Below the pieces are notes generated by a model, which was not told where the DNA came from, made no database searches, and worked only from the letters and a program-made list of their open reading frames with translations. 64,000 nucleotides of DNA, taken from Pseudopedobacter saltans DSM 12145. GTDB taxonomy: Bacteria; Bacteroidota; Bacteroidia; Sphingobacteriales; Sphingobacteriaceae. Positions 26,183 through 34,904 of this stretch are shown in pieces; the stretch's first letter is position 1; the number at the start of each line of letters is the position of its first letter. The stretch is taken from the NCBI RefSeq assembly GCF_000190735.1, contig NC_015177.1:868001-932000 (forward strand), given 5' to 3'. A program made the position numbers and the translations under genes.

Positions 26183-28342
26183 ATGAGAAAACAATTACTT
26201 AAAAATTTATGTATGGCATTTCTGGGAATTACAGGGGTGTCTTTAGTTGCGAATGCGCAGCATTGGCTTGGTTCTATTTCAGGACCTGTACCTACACTTA
26301 ATGGTGAGTACAGAGGAAATCATCTGGCAATAGATGCAGACGGCAATACTTATACTACCGGATCATATAAATCTTCTACCTCAACCACAAATAACACATT
26401 ATCAGCTTATAATAATGGGCAAACGGGAGCAGGTGGTACTATCGCTTTTACTGTCACAAATCAGGTTATTCCTGCTATTACTAATCCTTCTGGTACAACT
26501 ACAGCAAAAGATAATTCTTTAATAGCTAAAACAGATGCGAATGGTGAATTTAAATGGATGACAGGTTTTGGGTCTTCCGACAAAACAGGAACAAACAGTA
26601 CAATACAACATACAGTCACCAATAGTATTGCTGTTTCAGATGTTAATGTTAATAGTGATGGGGGAGCGGTATATGTAGGTGGATATTTTTATGGAAATAT
26701 AAATAGCTTTTCAGGATCTAGTGCTTCAATTCCTAATATTACATCATCGGGAGGAAATGATGGTATAGTAATGAAACTATCTAAAGAAGGAGTTTACCAA
26801 TGGCATAAGCTTGTTACAGGTGGAACAAATGCACAGGCAGTAACAGGTGTAACTACAGATAGTGATGGAAATTTAATTGCAATAGGTACTTACAATGGTT
26901 CGGCAACTATAGATGCTACTACTATTACCAATTCTAACAATAATATTTTTGTAGCTAAATTCAAACCAGACGGTGAGCTTCTGTTCGTTAAATCTTTTAA
27001 TGGGGCAACAGCTTGGGGTGTAGCAGCGGATATTGATAAATCCATTTACATTACAGGAAGTTTTACTAGTAGCGTGACTTTTGGTTCGATAACATTAACA
27101 GGTTCAGGAACAACTTCATATTTAGCAAGGCTTGATGCTAATGGCATTCCAGTTTGGGCAAAAGCAATAATAAGTACGGGTCAGAATGTAGGACATGGAG
27201 TTGCTGTTGATTACGAAAGTGATGAAAGTAACAGGGGTGTTTATATAACAGGACAGGTAATTAATGATGGTACAGCAGATGTTAATTTTGGAGGGATAGA
27301 CGTTTCTTTTACCTCTGACGGGGCATCAACCGCCAGCCCCTATGTAGCTAAATTCAATGTAAAAACCGGAAATCCTGTCTGGGCAAAGGTGTTTAAAGCA
27401 ACAGGAACTTCGGGTTCCGGTTACAATGTCGCGGTTAACACCAATAAGAATGTTTTTGTAGCAGGATATTCAAGAAACATAAATATTGATGGTGTTGATT
27501 ATACGGCAGTACTATCAACAGCAACTCCTCCAGCTATAACTGATGATGGATTTATAGTAAAACTCGATTCGGAAAATGGTATAGTATTAGAAAGGAAATT
27601 CATTGCAACTGCGGGTACAGACAGGGTGAATGGTTTGGCGGTAAATAATACCGCTGTATATGCAAATGGTATGGCAGGTGGACCATCAGGAGGTACTTTA
27701 GGTTCTCCTACGGTTACTCAAAATTTTGCCGGTACCGGGCAGGATTATGCTTTCAGAGGAGGAAGTTGGGATATCTTTATTTTAAAATGGGGATCCACTT
27801 CTCTTCCAATATCATTAACAGAATTTAAAGGAAGTAAAACCTATTTAGGTAATCTCTTAAGCTGGACAACGCTATCAGAAACAGACAACCAATATTTTGA
27901 GTTGGAGAGAAGCGCAGATGGCATAAACTTTTCTTCTATAAAAAGATTAACAGGTTCGGGTACGTCAACAGAGAGGATAAATTATAGCTATTTAGACACA
28001 AACCCTTTAGCGGGCATAAACTATTACCGTTTAAAGCAGGTAGATAAAAACGGAACATTTTCTTATTCCGAGAACATTGTAGCTATCAACACCCAATTAA
28101 GTATAGAAGGATTAAAAGCATATCCTAATCCGGGATTGGGCATCGTAAATATTCAGTTGCCATCAGAATCTGATGATGCGGATATCAATGTTTATAATCA
28201 GGCAGGAAAGTTAGTAGAGTCTTATACCAATGTTTCGGGAAGCACTCATATTGTAGATATATCCAAGCAACCTACAGGAGTTTATTATATTCAGGTGGTA
28301 GAAAAAGGAAAATCTAAGTTGAGTAAATATTTAAAACAGTAG
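26183..28342 (+). CDS. Secreted beta-propeller (SBBP-like) protein with type IX secretion domain
   Basis: The 719-residue protein has a signal peptide ending VANAQ (residue ~26). Residues ~35-530 form repeated propeller blades with phrases such as LAIDADGNTYTTGSY, VAKFKPDGELLFVKSF, YLARLDANGIPVWAKAI and PYVAKFNVKTGNPVWAKVF, resembling bacterial SBBP repeats. The last ~175 residues are a type IX secretion domain (LPISLTEFKGSKT, NYYRLKQVDKNG, YPNPGLGIVNIQLP, GVYYIQVVEKGKS). No catalytic motif is visible. It is tightly coupled to the PL6 gene (2-base gap) and shares the export route of the lyase at 20926. A structural or glycan-binding surface role is plausible but not shown. A strong terminator follows. 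Confidence 0.8.
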   Translation: MRKQLLKNLCMAFLGITGVSLVANAQHWLGSISGPVPTLNGEYRGNHLAIDADGNTYTTGSYKSSTSTTNNTLSAYNNGQTGAGGTIAFTVTNQVIPAITNPSGTTTAKDNSLIAKTDANGEFKWMTGFGSSDKTGTNSTIQHTVTNSIAVSDVNVNSDGGAVYVGGYFYGNINSFSGSSASIPNITSSGGNDGIVMKLSKEGVYQWHKLVTGGTNAQAVTGVTTDSDGNLIAIGTYNGSATIDATTITNSNNNIFVAKFKPDGELLFVKSFNGATAWGVAADIDKSIYITGSFTSSVTFGSITLTGSGTTSYLARLDANGIPVWAKAIISTGQNVGHGVAVDYESDESNRGVYITGQVINDGTADVNFGGIDVSFTSDGASTASPYVAKFNVKTGNPVWAKVFKATGTSGSGYNVAVNTNKNVFVAGYSRNINIDGVDYTAVLSTATPPAITDDGFIVKLDSENGIVLERKFIATAGTDRVNGLAVNNTAVYANGMAGGPSGGTLGSPTVTQNFAGTGQDYAFRGGSWDIFILKWGSTSLPISLTEFKGSKTYLGNLLSWTTLSETDNQYFELERSADGINFSSIKRLTGSGTSTERINYSYLDTNPLAGINYYRLKQVDKNGTFSYSENIVAINTQLSIEGLKAYPNPGLGIVNIQLPSESDDADINVYNQAGKLVESYTNVSGSTHIVDISKQPTGVYYIQVVEKGKSKLSKYLKQ

Positions 28343-28366
28343 AGTAATAAGGGAAAATATATATAG

Positions 28367-28404
28367 TACAAACAGAGGGGTATTTGCCTCCCTGTTTGTA
28401 TTTA
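28367..28404 (+). terminator. Rho-independent-type terminator after the first lyase operon
   Basis: TACAAACAG (28367-28375) pairs with CTGTTTGTA (28392-28400), with a G/C-rich upper stem (AGGGG ... CCTCC) and TTT after it. It separates the unit ending at 28342 from the operator at 28492. Confidence 0.75.
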
Positions 28405-28491
28405 AAATGTAGATGCTTTAAGCTGTTTTTAATTTTTTATTAACTGATATATAGTTTGTTATGCTATTTTTTAAAAATTATATATTTTTTT

Positions 28492-28505
28492 CGGTAACGT
28501 ACCCA
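28492..28505. promoter_or_regulatory. LacI-type operator 7 (upstream of the acetylesterase/sugar-acid operon)
   Basis: CGGTAAC|GTACCCA follows a T-run. The left arm is the common CGGTAAC; the right arm (TGGGTAC read backwards) fits YGKKWAC. It lies 88 bases before the ATG at 28594. A TTTG at 28455-28458 could be a -33 element, but the -7 is unclear. Confidence 0.65.
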
Positions 28506-28593
28506 ACTAATTATTATATTAGCTCAACGAAAGACTACCCAATTATAAAAAGGTATTTTAATTATCAAATGATTTATTAACCGCTAAATAAGT

Positions 28594-29964
28594 ATGGAAA
28601 TTGGAATAATTAAAAAAATAAAAGCTTCACTGGTTCTCGCATTCGTAATTGTAGGTTTGGCAGGTGCTCAAAGATCAGTATACGCTCAGGTAACAACAGC
28701 TGGCATTGATGTGGAAGATCCAAAGTCGACGGGAGCACAAAGTCTGGATTTTTCAGTTATTCCGGATAAAAGCGATTGGGTTTATAAAACAGGAGAGCGG
28801 GCTACGTTCAATATAAAACTCTTTGTAGATGGTAAGCCTGTAGAATCTGCAGATTTATCCTATATGATAGGTCCAGAAAAAATGGTTCCAACAAAAAAAG
28901 GGCGGGTAACTGTTAAAGATGGATACGCAAAGTTAGAGGGGGGAACAATGGGTGAACCTGGCTTTTTGAGATGTGATGTAAGAGTAAATGTTAAAGGGAA
29001 AATTTATAAAGAATTAGCTACTGCAGCTTTTGAACCAGAAAAGATAAAACCGACAGCGGTAACGCCAGTAGACTTTGATCAATATTGGTCAGCAACGATT
29101 AAAAATTCTAAAAGTGTTCCTCTGGGTTCTAAATTAACTCCAATTCCTGAAAGAAGCAATGATTTAGTAGATGTATACCAGGCAGAATATCATTTTATAA
29201 ACAATGGAGTACAAAAATTTTATGGCGTGTTGAGCATTCCTAAAAAGGAAGGAAAATATCCGGCTATTATACGTTTTCCCGGTGCTGGATGGTTGCCATT
29301 AAGTGGAGATCAGAATAATGCAGCTAAAGGGTTTATTACTTTAGATTTGTATATCCATGGTAGGCCAGTTATAAATGATAAATCTTATTATACAGATTTG
29401 CAATTCAATGAATTGAAGAATTACCAATACAAAGGATCATCAAATCGTGATTCGTTTTACTATAAGAATGTGGTTCTTGGCTGTGTAAGATCCGTGGATT
29501 TGATATATTCTTTACCAAAATTTGATGGAAAGAATGTAGGTGGTTGGGGATCCAGTCAAGGAGGCGCACTATCCATAATTACAACGGCTTTGGAAAAAAG
29601 AATTAACTATTTTGTAGCCTTATGTCCAGCCATGTGCGACTTTACAGGATACCTGAATAATAGAGCCGGTGGCTGGCCTCATTTTTTTGCAAAACCGGAA
29701 CTTTATCAGGATAATCAAAAGCAGGTGATGGAAGCTTTATCCTACTACGATGTAGTGAGTTTTGCAAAGCGTATACAGGTTCCCGGATTTTTCTCTTGGG
29801 GCTTTAATGATGAAACTACACCTCCTACATCATTCTATTCTGCTTATAACTCAATTAAATCACCTAAACAGGTCTTCGTAGTTCCTAGCGGAATACATAA
29901 AATTTATCCTCCGCAAAGAGATAAAACCTATAATTGGCTAATCAATAATTTAAATAATAATTAG
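28594..29964 (+). CDS. CE7-like acetylxylan esterase/deacetylase, exported
   Basis: The 456-residue protein has a signal peptide (to about VYAQ, residue 32) and an Ig-like N-terminal domain (~45-150). The alpha/beta hydrolase domain begins with VTPVDFDQYWSATI, typical of CE7 (acetylxylan esterase/cephalosporin-C deacetylase). The triad is visible as S in GWGSSQGG, D in GFNDETTPP and H in PSGIHKIYP. CE7 enzymes remove acetyl groups from short oligosaccharides. It is the first gene behind operator 7 and starts a run of closely spaced genes to 39817. An unusual hairpin follows its stop before the next gene. Together with the SASA esterase at 9246 it argues for an acetylated substrate. Confidence 0.88.
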   Translation: MEIGIIKKIKASLVLAFVIVGLAGAQRSVYAQVTTAGIDVEDPKSTGAQSLDFSVIPDKSDWVYKTGERATFNIKLFVDGKPVESADLSYMIGPEKMVPTKKGRVTVKDGYAKLEGGTMGEPGFLRCDVRVNVKGKIYKELATAAFEPEKIKPTAVTPVDFDQYWSATIKNSKSVPLGSKLTPIPERSNDLVDVYQAEYHFINNGVQKFYGVLSIPKKEGKYPAIIRFPGAGWLPLSGDQNNAAKGFITLDLYIHGRPVINDKSYYTDLQFNELKNYQYKGSSNRDSFYYKNVVLGCVRSVDLIYSLPKFDGKNVGGWGSSQGGALSIITTALEKRINYFVALCPAMCDFTGYLNNRAGGWPHFFAKPELYQDNQKQVMEALSYYDVVSFAKRIQVPGFFSWGFNDETTPPTSFYSAYNSIKSPKQVFVVPSGIHKIYPPQRDKTYNWLINNLNNN

Positions 29965-29985
29965 TTTTTGTTTGCTTATGTTGTT

Positions 29986-30011
29986 TTTGTCCCACTGAAA
30001 AGTGGGGCAAA
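29986..30011 (+). other. Stable hairpin with GAAA tetraloop between two genes of one operon
   Basis: An 11-bp stem is formed by TTTGTCCCACT (29986-29996) and AGTGGGGCAAA (30001-30011), including one G-U pair, closed by GAAA at 29997-30000. No T-run follows on either strand, so it is not a standard terminator. It ends 22 bases before the start codon of the next gene. Confidence 0.6.
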
Positions 30012-30033
30012 TCAAAAGAAAAACTTATTCAAT

Positions 30034-31542
30034 ATGTCATCAAACAGTACAAATAATAAAGTTTTGTTTTTAATATGCTTTTCCTTGTTGGGATGTAGTC
30101 CACGTAAAAGAAAAGAAGCAATCCTACCCGTAGAACAAAATATTCAATTGGACAAATCAATCTTAGACATAAGTGTTGTGGCAAAGGGGTTAAATGTTCC
30201 CTGGGAAATTACTTGGGGACCGGATGACAAGATTTGGATGACAGAACAACATGGTGAAATCAGCAAAATTGACCCAGAAACTGGGGATAAAAAAAGAATA
30301 CTGGAAATAAAAGAAGTATGGAAAGATAGAACAACTGGTCTTCTTGGAATGGTTATTCACCCAAATATTAAAGAATACCCGTATGTCTTTGTTGATTATA
30401 CCATCAAAAATGATAAAAATATATTTTCAAAACTAGTTAGATACACTATCCAGAGAGATAGTTTGATTAGTCCGAAAACTTTGTTAGTTATTCCGGGAAG
30501 TAGCGGTCACAACGGCTCTCGATTGGCAATATCGCCCAATGGCAAACTTCTGTGGGCAACAGGAGATGCTCAAAAGTTTCAAAATGCGCAAAATGAAAAA
30601 AGTCTGAATGGTAAAATATTGCGCTTGAATATCGACGGAACTGTTCCAGAAAATAATCCTGTTAAAGGGAGTTATGTGTGGGCAAAAGGCTTTCGGAATA
30701 TGCAAGGGTTAACCTTTTCAAAGAATGGCCTTTTATATACATCCGAACATGGAGACGCTTTAGAGGACGAGGTAAATCTTATTACAAGAGAGGGGAATTA
30801 CGGTTGGCCAAATATAGAAGGTGTACATGATACTGAGGATGAAAAAAAATATGCCGAAAAATATAATACAATAGAGCCTCTGCTGTCCTGGACACCAACG
30901 ATAGCGCCTTCGGGGCTTACCTATTATGGTAGTGACAACATTCCCGAATGGAAAAACAGTTTGCTTCTAGCGACTTTGAAAGCACGAAGTCTTCGAGTAT
31001 TAAAATTAAATGATGATGGTACCAAGATATTGTCCGACAATATTTTTCTGGAAAACGAATACGGTAGATTAAGAGGCGTTTGTGTTTCGCCAAAGGGGGA
31101 TATTTATGTTTCTACCAGCAACAAAGACTGGAATCCCTATAGCAAACCATTGGAATCTGATGATAGGATATTGAAGATAAGCAGAGCGAATAAAATTAGT
31201 TCTGCAAAAGTCTTAAAAGGTAAGGTCGCTTCTGAAAACACTAATATAGACAACATCGACCAGTTATATAGCATTTATTGCGGTTCGTGTCATAAAGATG
31301 ATGGATCTGGTGTAGAGGGATCTTTTCCCGCTTTGAAAGGCTCTTCTATTGTATTAGGAGATAAGGGAAATCTGATAAAAGTCTTCTTGAAAGGGAAAAA
31401 GACGGAAAATAAGCCCGAACAAATGCCCGCTTTTAAGTTTCTGAGCGATGAAGAGGGAGCGGCTATATTGACTTATATTAGAACAAATTGGGGAAACTCA
31501 GCAGGGGCGATACAAGCTTCTGAAATTAAAAAAATGCGATAA
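30034..31542 (+). CDS. PQQ-dependent sugar dehydrogenase fused to cytochrome c, lipoprotein
   Basis: I choose ATG 30034 because it gives a lipoprotein signal (lipobox SLLGC, C near residue 21); longer frames begin before the hairpin. Residues ~45-385 are a soluble-glucose-dehydrogenase/Asd-like six-bladed propeller: LNVPWEITWGPD, GLLGMVIHP, GHNGSRLAISPNGKLLWATGD (with the likely catalytic histidine), FRNMQGLTF, YTSEHGD and APSGLTYY. After residue ~405 comes a cytochrome c domain with heme site CGSCH (C near 416) and distal ligand candidate M in PEQMPAF. The fused heme would take electrons directly from PQQ. It is one of the few such genes expected in a glycan locus and would oxidise an aldose in the periplasm to a lactone. 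Confidence 0.88.
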   Translation: MSSNSTNNKVLFLICFSLLGCSPRKRKEAILPVEQNIQLDKSILDISVVAKGLNVPWEITWGPDDKIWMTEQHGEISKIDPETGDKKRILEIKEVWKDRTTGLLGMVIHPNIKEYPYVFVDYTIKNDKNIFSKLVRYTIQRDSLISPKTLLVIPGSSGHNGSRLAISPNGKLLWATGDAQKFQNAQNEKSLNGKILRLNIDGTVPENNPVKGSYVWAKGFRNMQGLTFSKNGLLYTSEHGDALEDEVNLITREGNYGWPNIEGVHDTEDEKKYAEKYNTIEPLLSWTPTIAPSGLTYYGSDNIPEWKNSLLLATLKARSLRVLKLNDDGTKILSDNIFLENEYGRLRGVCVSPKGDIYVSTSNKDWNPYSKPLESDDRILKISRANKISSAKVLKGKVASENTNIDNIDQLYSIYCGSCHKDDGSGVEGSFPALKGSSIVLGDKGNLIKVFLKGKKTENKPEQMPAFKFLSDEEGAAILTYIRTNWGNSAGAIQASEIKKMR

Positions 31543-31565
31543 CCATAATTAAACCGGAACCAAAG

Positions 31566-32783
31566 ATGGAGAATAAAAAAGAATCAAAACTGGTAAAACG
31601 GATTAAAGAAATCATCCCAGGTATAATTATAGCAGCGGTCGTTTTTGGCCCCAGTAAAATGACCATTACCTCTAAATTGGGGACAGACTACGGCTATAGT
31701 ATGTTATGGATTGTAGTAGTCGCTATTTTCTTCATGACCGTCTTTACCAAGATGGCAAGTAGAATAGGTATAGCAAAGAAAGAGTCACTTTTAACATTAA
31801 TTGGGCAAAAATGGGGCAAATGGGCAGCTATTGTTATTGGTGTTGGAATTTTTTTAGTAGCAGCGTCTTTTCAGGCAGGTAATTCAATTGGCGTAGGAAT
31901 TTCAATAGGAGAAGCTACCGGTACATCGTCAAAGATTTGGGTAATTGTGTTTAATATTATAGGTGTTCTGCTACTGTTTTTTAGAGGATTTTATAAAATC
32001 CTGGAAAAATTAATGTTGTTATTAATATTTATGATGTTACTGTCATTTATAATTACAGTTTTTGTAGTCAATCCAAAAGCAGAAGACATTATACAAGGTT
32101 TTGTACCTAGTTTGCCAGAAGGTTCCGTTGGACTAGTTATCGCATTTATGGCTTCCTGTTTTTCGATTGTAGGAGCATTTTATCAAGCCTATTTAGTACA
32201 GGAAAGGAAAAAAATAGGTATGGAAGATGAACCGGTTATTGATAAAAGTACTACAGGTATGATCATATTAGGCTTAATGAGTGCGATAGTAATGGTCTGT
32301 GCTGCAACAGTACTGCACCCAAAGGGAGTAAAACTAACAAGTGCTATGGATATGGCAAAAGCTTTAGAGCCATTATTTGGGCATTATGCGTCAATCTTAT
32401 TTTTAATAGGCTTGTTCGGAGCCTCCTTTTCTTCAGTAGTAGGAAATGCTTCAGTTGGAGGAACCATGTTGGGAGACGCATTAGGCTATGGAGGTAAATT
32501 ACAATCTGCCAAAGTGCGGGTTTTGATAGCTATATTAATGATTATAGGCGCAACAATAGCAATAATATTTGGAAAGCTTCCTCTGGAACTGATTGTATTA
32601 GCTCAGAGTGTGACTATTTTCTTAGTTCCTTTTATAGGAATCGCTATGTTCCTGGTTGCGAATGACAAAAATATTATGGGACAATATAAAAACGGCAAAT
32701 TCACTAATATATCCGGTGTATTAGGATTGTTATTACTTGCCTTTTTAGCAATAAGCAATGTATACGATTTATTTATTAAATAA
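31566..32783 (+). CDS. Nramp (SLC11)-like inner-membrane transporter lacking metal-binding motifs
   Basis: The 405-residue membrane protein has about 11 hydrophobic segments and the Nramp/LeuT-like pattern. The first segment reads VVFGPSKMTITSKLGTDYGYSMLW, where metal-transporting Nramps have DPGN; the sixth-segment motif (MPH in true Nramps) is replaced by sequence around GAFYQAYLVQE. Thus both conserved coordinating motifs are missing, which argues against Mn2+/Fe2+ transport. Genes like this recur in sugar-acid clusters; uptake of an organic acid or sugar acid is an inference. It lies 23 bases after the PQQ dehydrogenase gene and 6 before the epimerase-like gene, so the four genes to 34894 probably form one pathway segment. 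Confidence 0.8.
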   Translation: MENKKESKLVKRIKEIIPGIIIAAVVFGPSKMTITSKLGTDYGYSMLWIVVVAIFFMTVFTKMASRIGIAKKESLLTLIGQKWGKWAAIVIGVGIFLVAASFQAGNSIGVGISIGEATGTSSKIWVIVFNIIGVLLLFFRGFYKILEKLMLLLIFMMLLSFIITVFVVNPKAEDIIQGFVPSLPEGSVGLVIAFMASCFSIVGAFYQAYLVQERKKIGMEDEPVIDKSTTGMIILGLMSAIVMVCAATVLHPKGVKLTSAMDMAKALEPLFGHYASILFLIGLFGASFSSVVGNASVGGTMLGDALGYGGKLQSAKVRVLIAILMIIGATIAIIFGKLPLELIVLAQSVTIFLVPFIGIAMFLVANDKNIMGQYKNGKFTNISGVLGLLLLAFLAISNVYDLFIK

Positions 32784-32789
32784 CAGATT

Positions 32790-33806
32790 ATGGAAGATTT
32801 GATAGCTTTAGAACAAAGACTAACCAGGCCAAGTACTAAACTTATAGAAGATATAAAAAATATAGATGGCGATATCATGCTGCTTGGTATTGGAGGAAAG
32901 ATGGGACCGAGTATGGGGAAATTGGCGGCTGCGGCTGTGAAAGAAGCTGGAATTAACAAACGTATTATAGGCGTTTCAAGATTTAGCGATGCAAAAGCGA
33001 GAAAAGAATTAAAAGAAGCAGGAATAGAGACAATAGCTTGTGATTTATTAAACGATGAAGAGCTTTCTAAACTTCCGGAAGTTAAAAATGTTATTTATTT
33101 AGCTGGGCACAAGTTCGGGACAGTAGGCAATGAAGGGTTTACCTGGGCAATGAATACATATTTACCAGGCAGGGTATCCGAGAAATTCAAAAATTCAAAT
33201 ATAGTAGCATTTTCTTCAGGAAATGTACTTCCTTTCGTACCGGTAACATCAGGAGGCGTAAGTGAAGAAACCACACCGGAACCTATAGGTGAATACGCAC
33301 AATCCTGTTTAGGTCGAGAGCGTATATTTGAGTATTTCTCTAAGAAAAACGATACACCGCTACTTATATATCGTCTTAACTATGCCGTAGATTTCAGGTA
33401 TGGTGTAATTATGGAAATCGCAAAATCTGTATTGTCAGGAAGACCGATTGACTTAAGAACCGAAAATGTCAATGTTATTTGGCAAGGTGATGCGAACGAA
33501 ATAGCAATAAGATCTTTATTGCATTGTACAAGCCCTGCTAAAATTTTAAATGTAACCGGACCAGAGACTTTATCTACAAAATGGGTGGCAGAAGAATTTG
33601 CCCGAAAGTTTGATAAAAAGCCGGTTTATCAATACGAAGCAGAAGGAACAGCATTGTTAAATAACGCTGCGGAGTGCCATAAACTATTTGGATACCCGCA
33701 AGTAACAATAAAAGAAATTATAGACATTACCGCAATATGGTTAACCCAGGGAGGCGAAGAATTTGGAAAAGCAACACATTTCCAGGAAAGAGGAGGTAAA
33801 TTTTAA
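32790..33806 (+). CDS. NAD-dependent epimerase/dehydratase-like protein (extended SDR)
   Basis: The 338-residue cytoplasmic protein has a Rossmann start MLLGIGGKMGPSMGKLA (residues ~30-46), a variant of the GxxGxxG dinucleotide motif, and later extended-SDR elements such as NVIYLAGH (~97), AFSSGNVLPF (~142) and ILNVTGPE (~251). The usual catalytic YxxxK is not clear: the corresponding segment reads EYAQSCLGRE, with Cys where Lys is expected. It may bind NAD without standard catalysis or use another residue. Its stop overlaps the DHDPS-like start by one base (TAATG), which indicates that the two act in the same pathway. The substrate is unknown; a hexose or sugar acid is suggested by neighbours. 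Confidence 0.75.
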   Translation: MEDLIALEQRLTRPSTKLIEDIKNIDGDIMLLGIGGKMGPSMGKLAAAAVKEAGINKRIIGVSRFSDAKARKELKEAGIETIACDLLNDEELSKLPEVKNVIYLAGHKFGTVGNEGFTWAMNTYLPGRVSEKFKNSNIVAFSSGNVLPFVPVTSGGVSEETTPEPIGEYAQSCLGRERIFEYFSKKNDTPLLIYRLNYAVDFRYGVIMEIAKSVLSGRPIDLRTENVNVIWQGDANEIAIRSLLHCTSPAKILNVTGPETLSTKWVAEEFARKFDKKPVYQYEAEGTALLNNAAECHKLFGYPQVTIKEIIDITAIWLTQGGEEFGKATHFQERGGKF

Positions 33807-34894
33807 TGAAAAGATTAAGCAAAGAACTTAAACAGCTTTTGGATGCAGGTACGGTATTGCCTGCGCACCCTTTAGCATTAACAGCAGATAGAAAGATTGA
33901 TGAGTTTCATCAAAGGCAATTAACCCGTTATTATATAGAGGCTGGCGCCGGAGGCGTTGCTGTTGGAGTTCATTCTACCCAGTTCGAAATCAGGGACCCG
34001 GAGATAAACCTTTTTCGTACAGTTCTAAAATGGGCGTCAGAAGAGGTTGATAACGCAAAACTGGAAAGACCTTTCTTAAAGATAGCAGGTATTTGCGGAC
34101 CTACAGATCAGGCAAAAGCAGAAGCAGAAATAGCGGCTGATTTGGGATATGATATCGGCTTATTGAGCATGGGAGGTTTACAAGGTTGGACAGAAGAACA
34201 AATATTAGACAGGGTAAAAGCTGTGGTAGAAATTATTCCGGTATTTGGTTTTTATTTACAACCCTCTGTAGGTGGTAGAATTTTTAGCTATGATTTCTGG
34301 AGAAAATTTGTGGAAATAGAGAATGTAGAGGCAATAAAATGCGCTTCATTCAACAGATATCAAACGCTGGATGTCATGAGAGCGGTGGCAAACTCTTTCA
34401 GAAGAGAAAAAATATCTATGTATACAGGAAACGATGATAATATTGTAGCCGATCTTTTGACAGAATACAAATTTCCTGTTAATGGAGAGATGCAAACCGT
34501 TTGTTTTAAAGGAGGTTTGCTGGGACATTGGGCTGTGTGGACTAACAATGTTGTGCAGCTTATGGAACGTATTAAGAAATACAGAGAAAATAAAACGGTA
34601 GAAGAAGCAGAAGCGTTATTGAGTTTAGGTACTCAAATTACCGATGTAAATGCTGCTTTATTTGATCCGGCTCATGATTTCCATGGATGTATTCCTGGTA
34701 TTCATGAAGTGTTAAGAAAGCAGGGATTACTACAGGGAAGATGGTGTCTTAATCCAAAAGAAGAGCTTTCCGATGGTCAGCTCGAAGAAATCAATAGAGT
34801 TTATGAGAATTACCCTCATCTTAACGATGATGAGTTTGTAAACCAATTTTTGCATAAAGAGAAGCAGCCATCTCATATTATAAACAGTTATTAA
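33806..34894 (+). CDS. DHDPS/N-acetylneuraminate-lyase family protein
   Basis: The 362-residue cytoplasmic (beta/alpha)8 class I aldolase is related to DapA/NanA/KDG aldolases. K178, in VEAIKCASFNR, is the likely Schiff-base lysine; upstream GAGGVAVGVHSTQFE (~46-60) corresponds to the substrate-carboxylate region where most relatives have a GTTGE-type block. It is about 60 residues longer than typical members. The family cleaves or dehydrates 2-keto-3-deoxy sugar acids and related compounds. With the enolase-superfamily enzyme at 664 and the PQQ dehydrogenases it could form an oxidative, non-phosphorylative sugar-acid route. It is translationally coupled to the epimerase-like gene. Confidence 0.8.
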   Translation: MKRLSKELKQLLDAGTVLPAHPLALTADRKIDEFHQRQLTRYYIEAGAGGVAVGVHSTQFEIRDPEINLFRTVLKWASEEVDNAKLERPFLKIAGICGPTDQAKAEAEIAADLGYDIGLLSMGGLQGWTEEQILDRVKAVVEIIPVFGFYLQPSVGGRIFSYDFWRKFVEIENVEAIKCASFNRYQTLDVMRAVANSFRREKISMYTGNDDNIVADLLTEYKFPVNGEMQTVCFKGGLLGHWAVWTNNVVQLMERIKKYRENKTVEEAEALLSLGTQITDVNAALFDPAHDFHGCIPGIHEVLRKQGLLQGRWCLNPKEELSDGQLEEINRVYENYPHLNDDEFVNQFLHKEKQPSHIINSY

Positions 34895-34904
34895 TTATAA
34901 AAAT

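Noticed and set aside
29991-30006. The hairpin after the CE7 gene as a terminator
   Set aside because: No T-run follows on either strand, and the downstream gene has no promoter or operator of its own that I can see.
31566-32783. Divalent metal (Mn/Fe) transporter
   Set aside because: The DPGN and MPH metal-binding motifs of Nramp transporters are not present.
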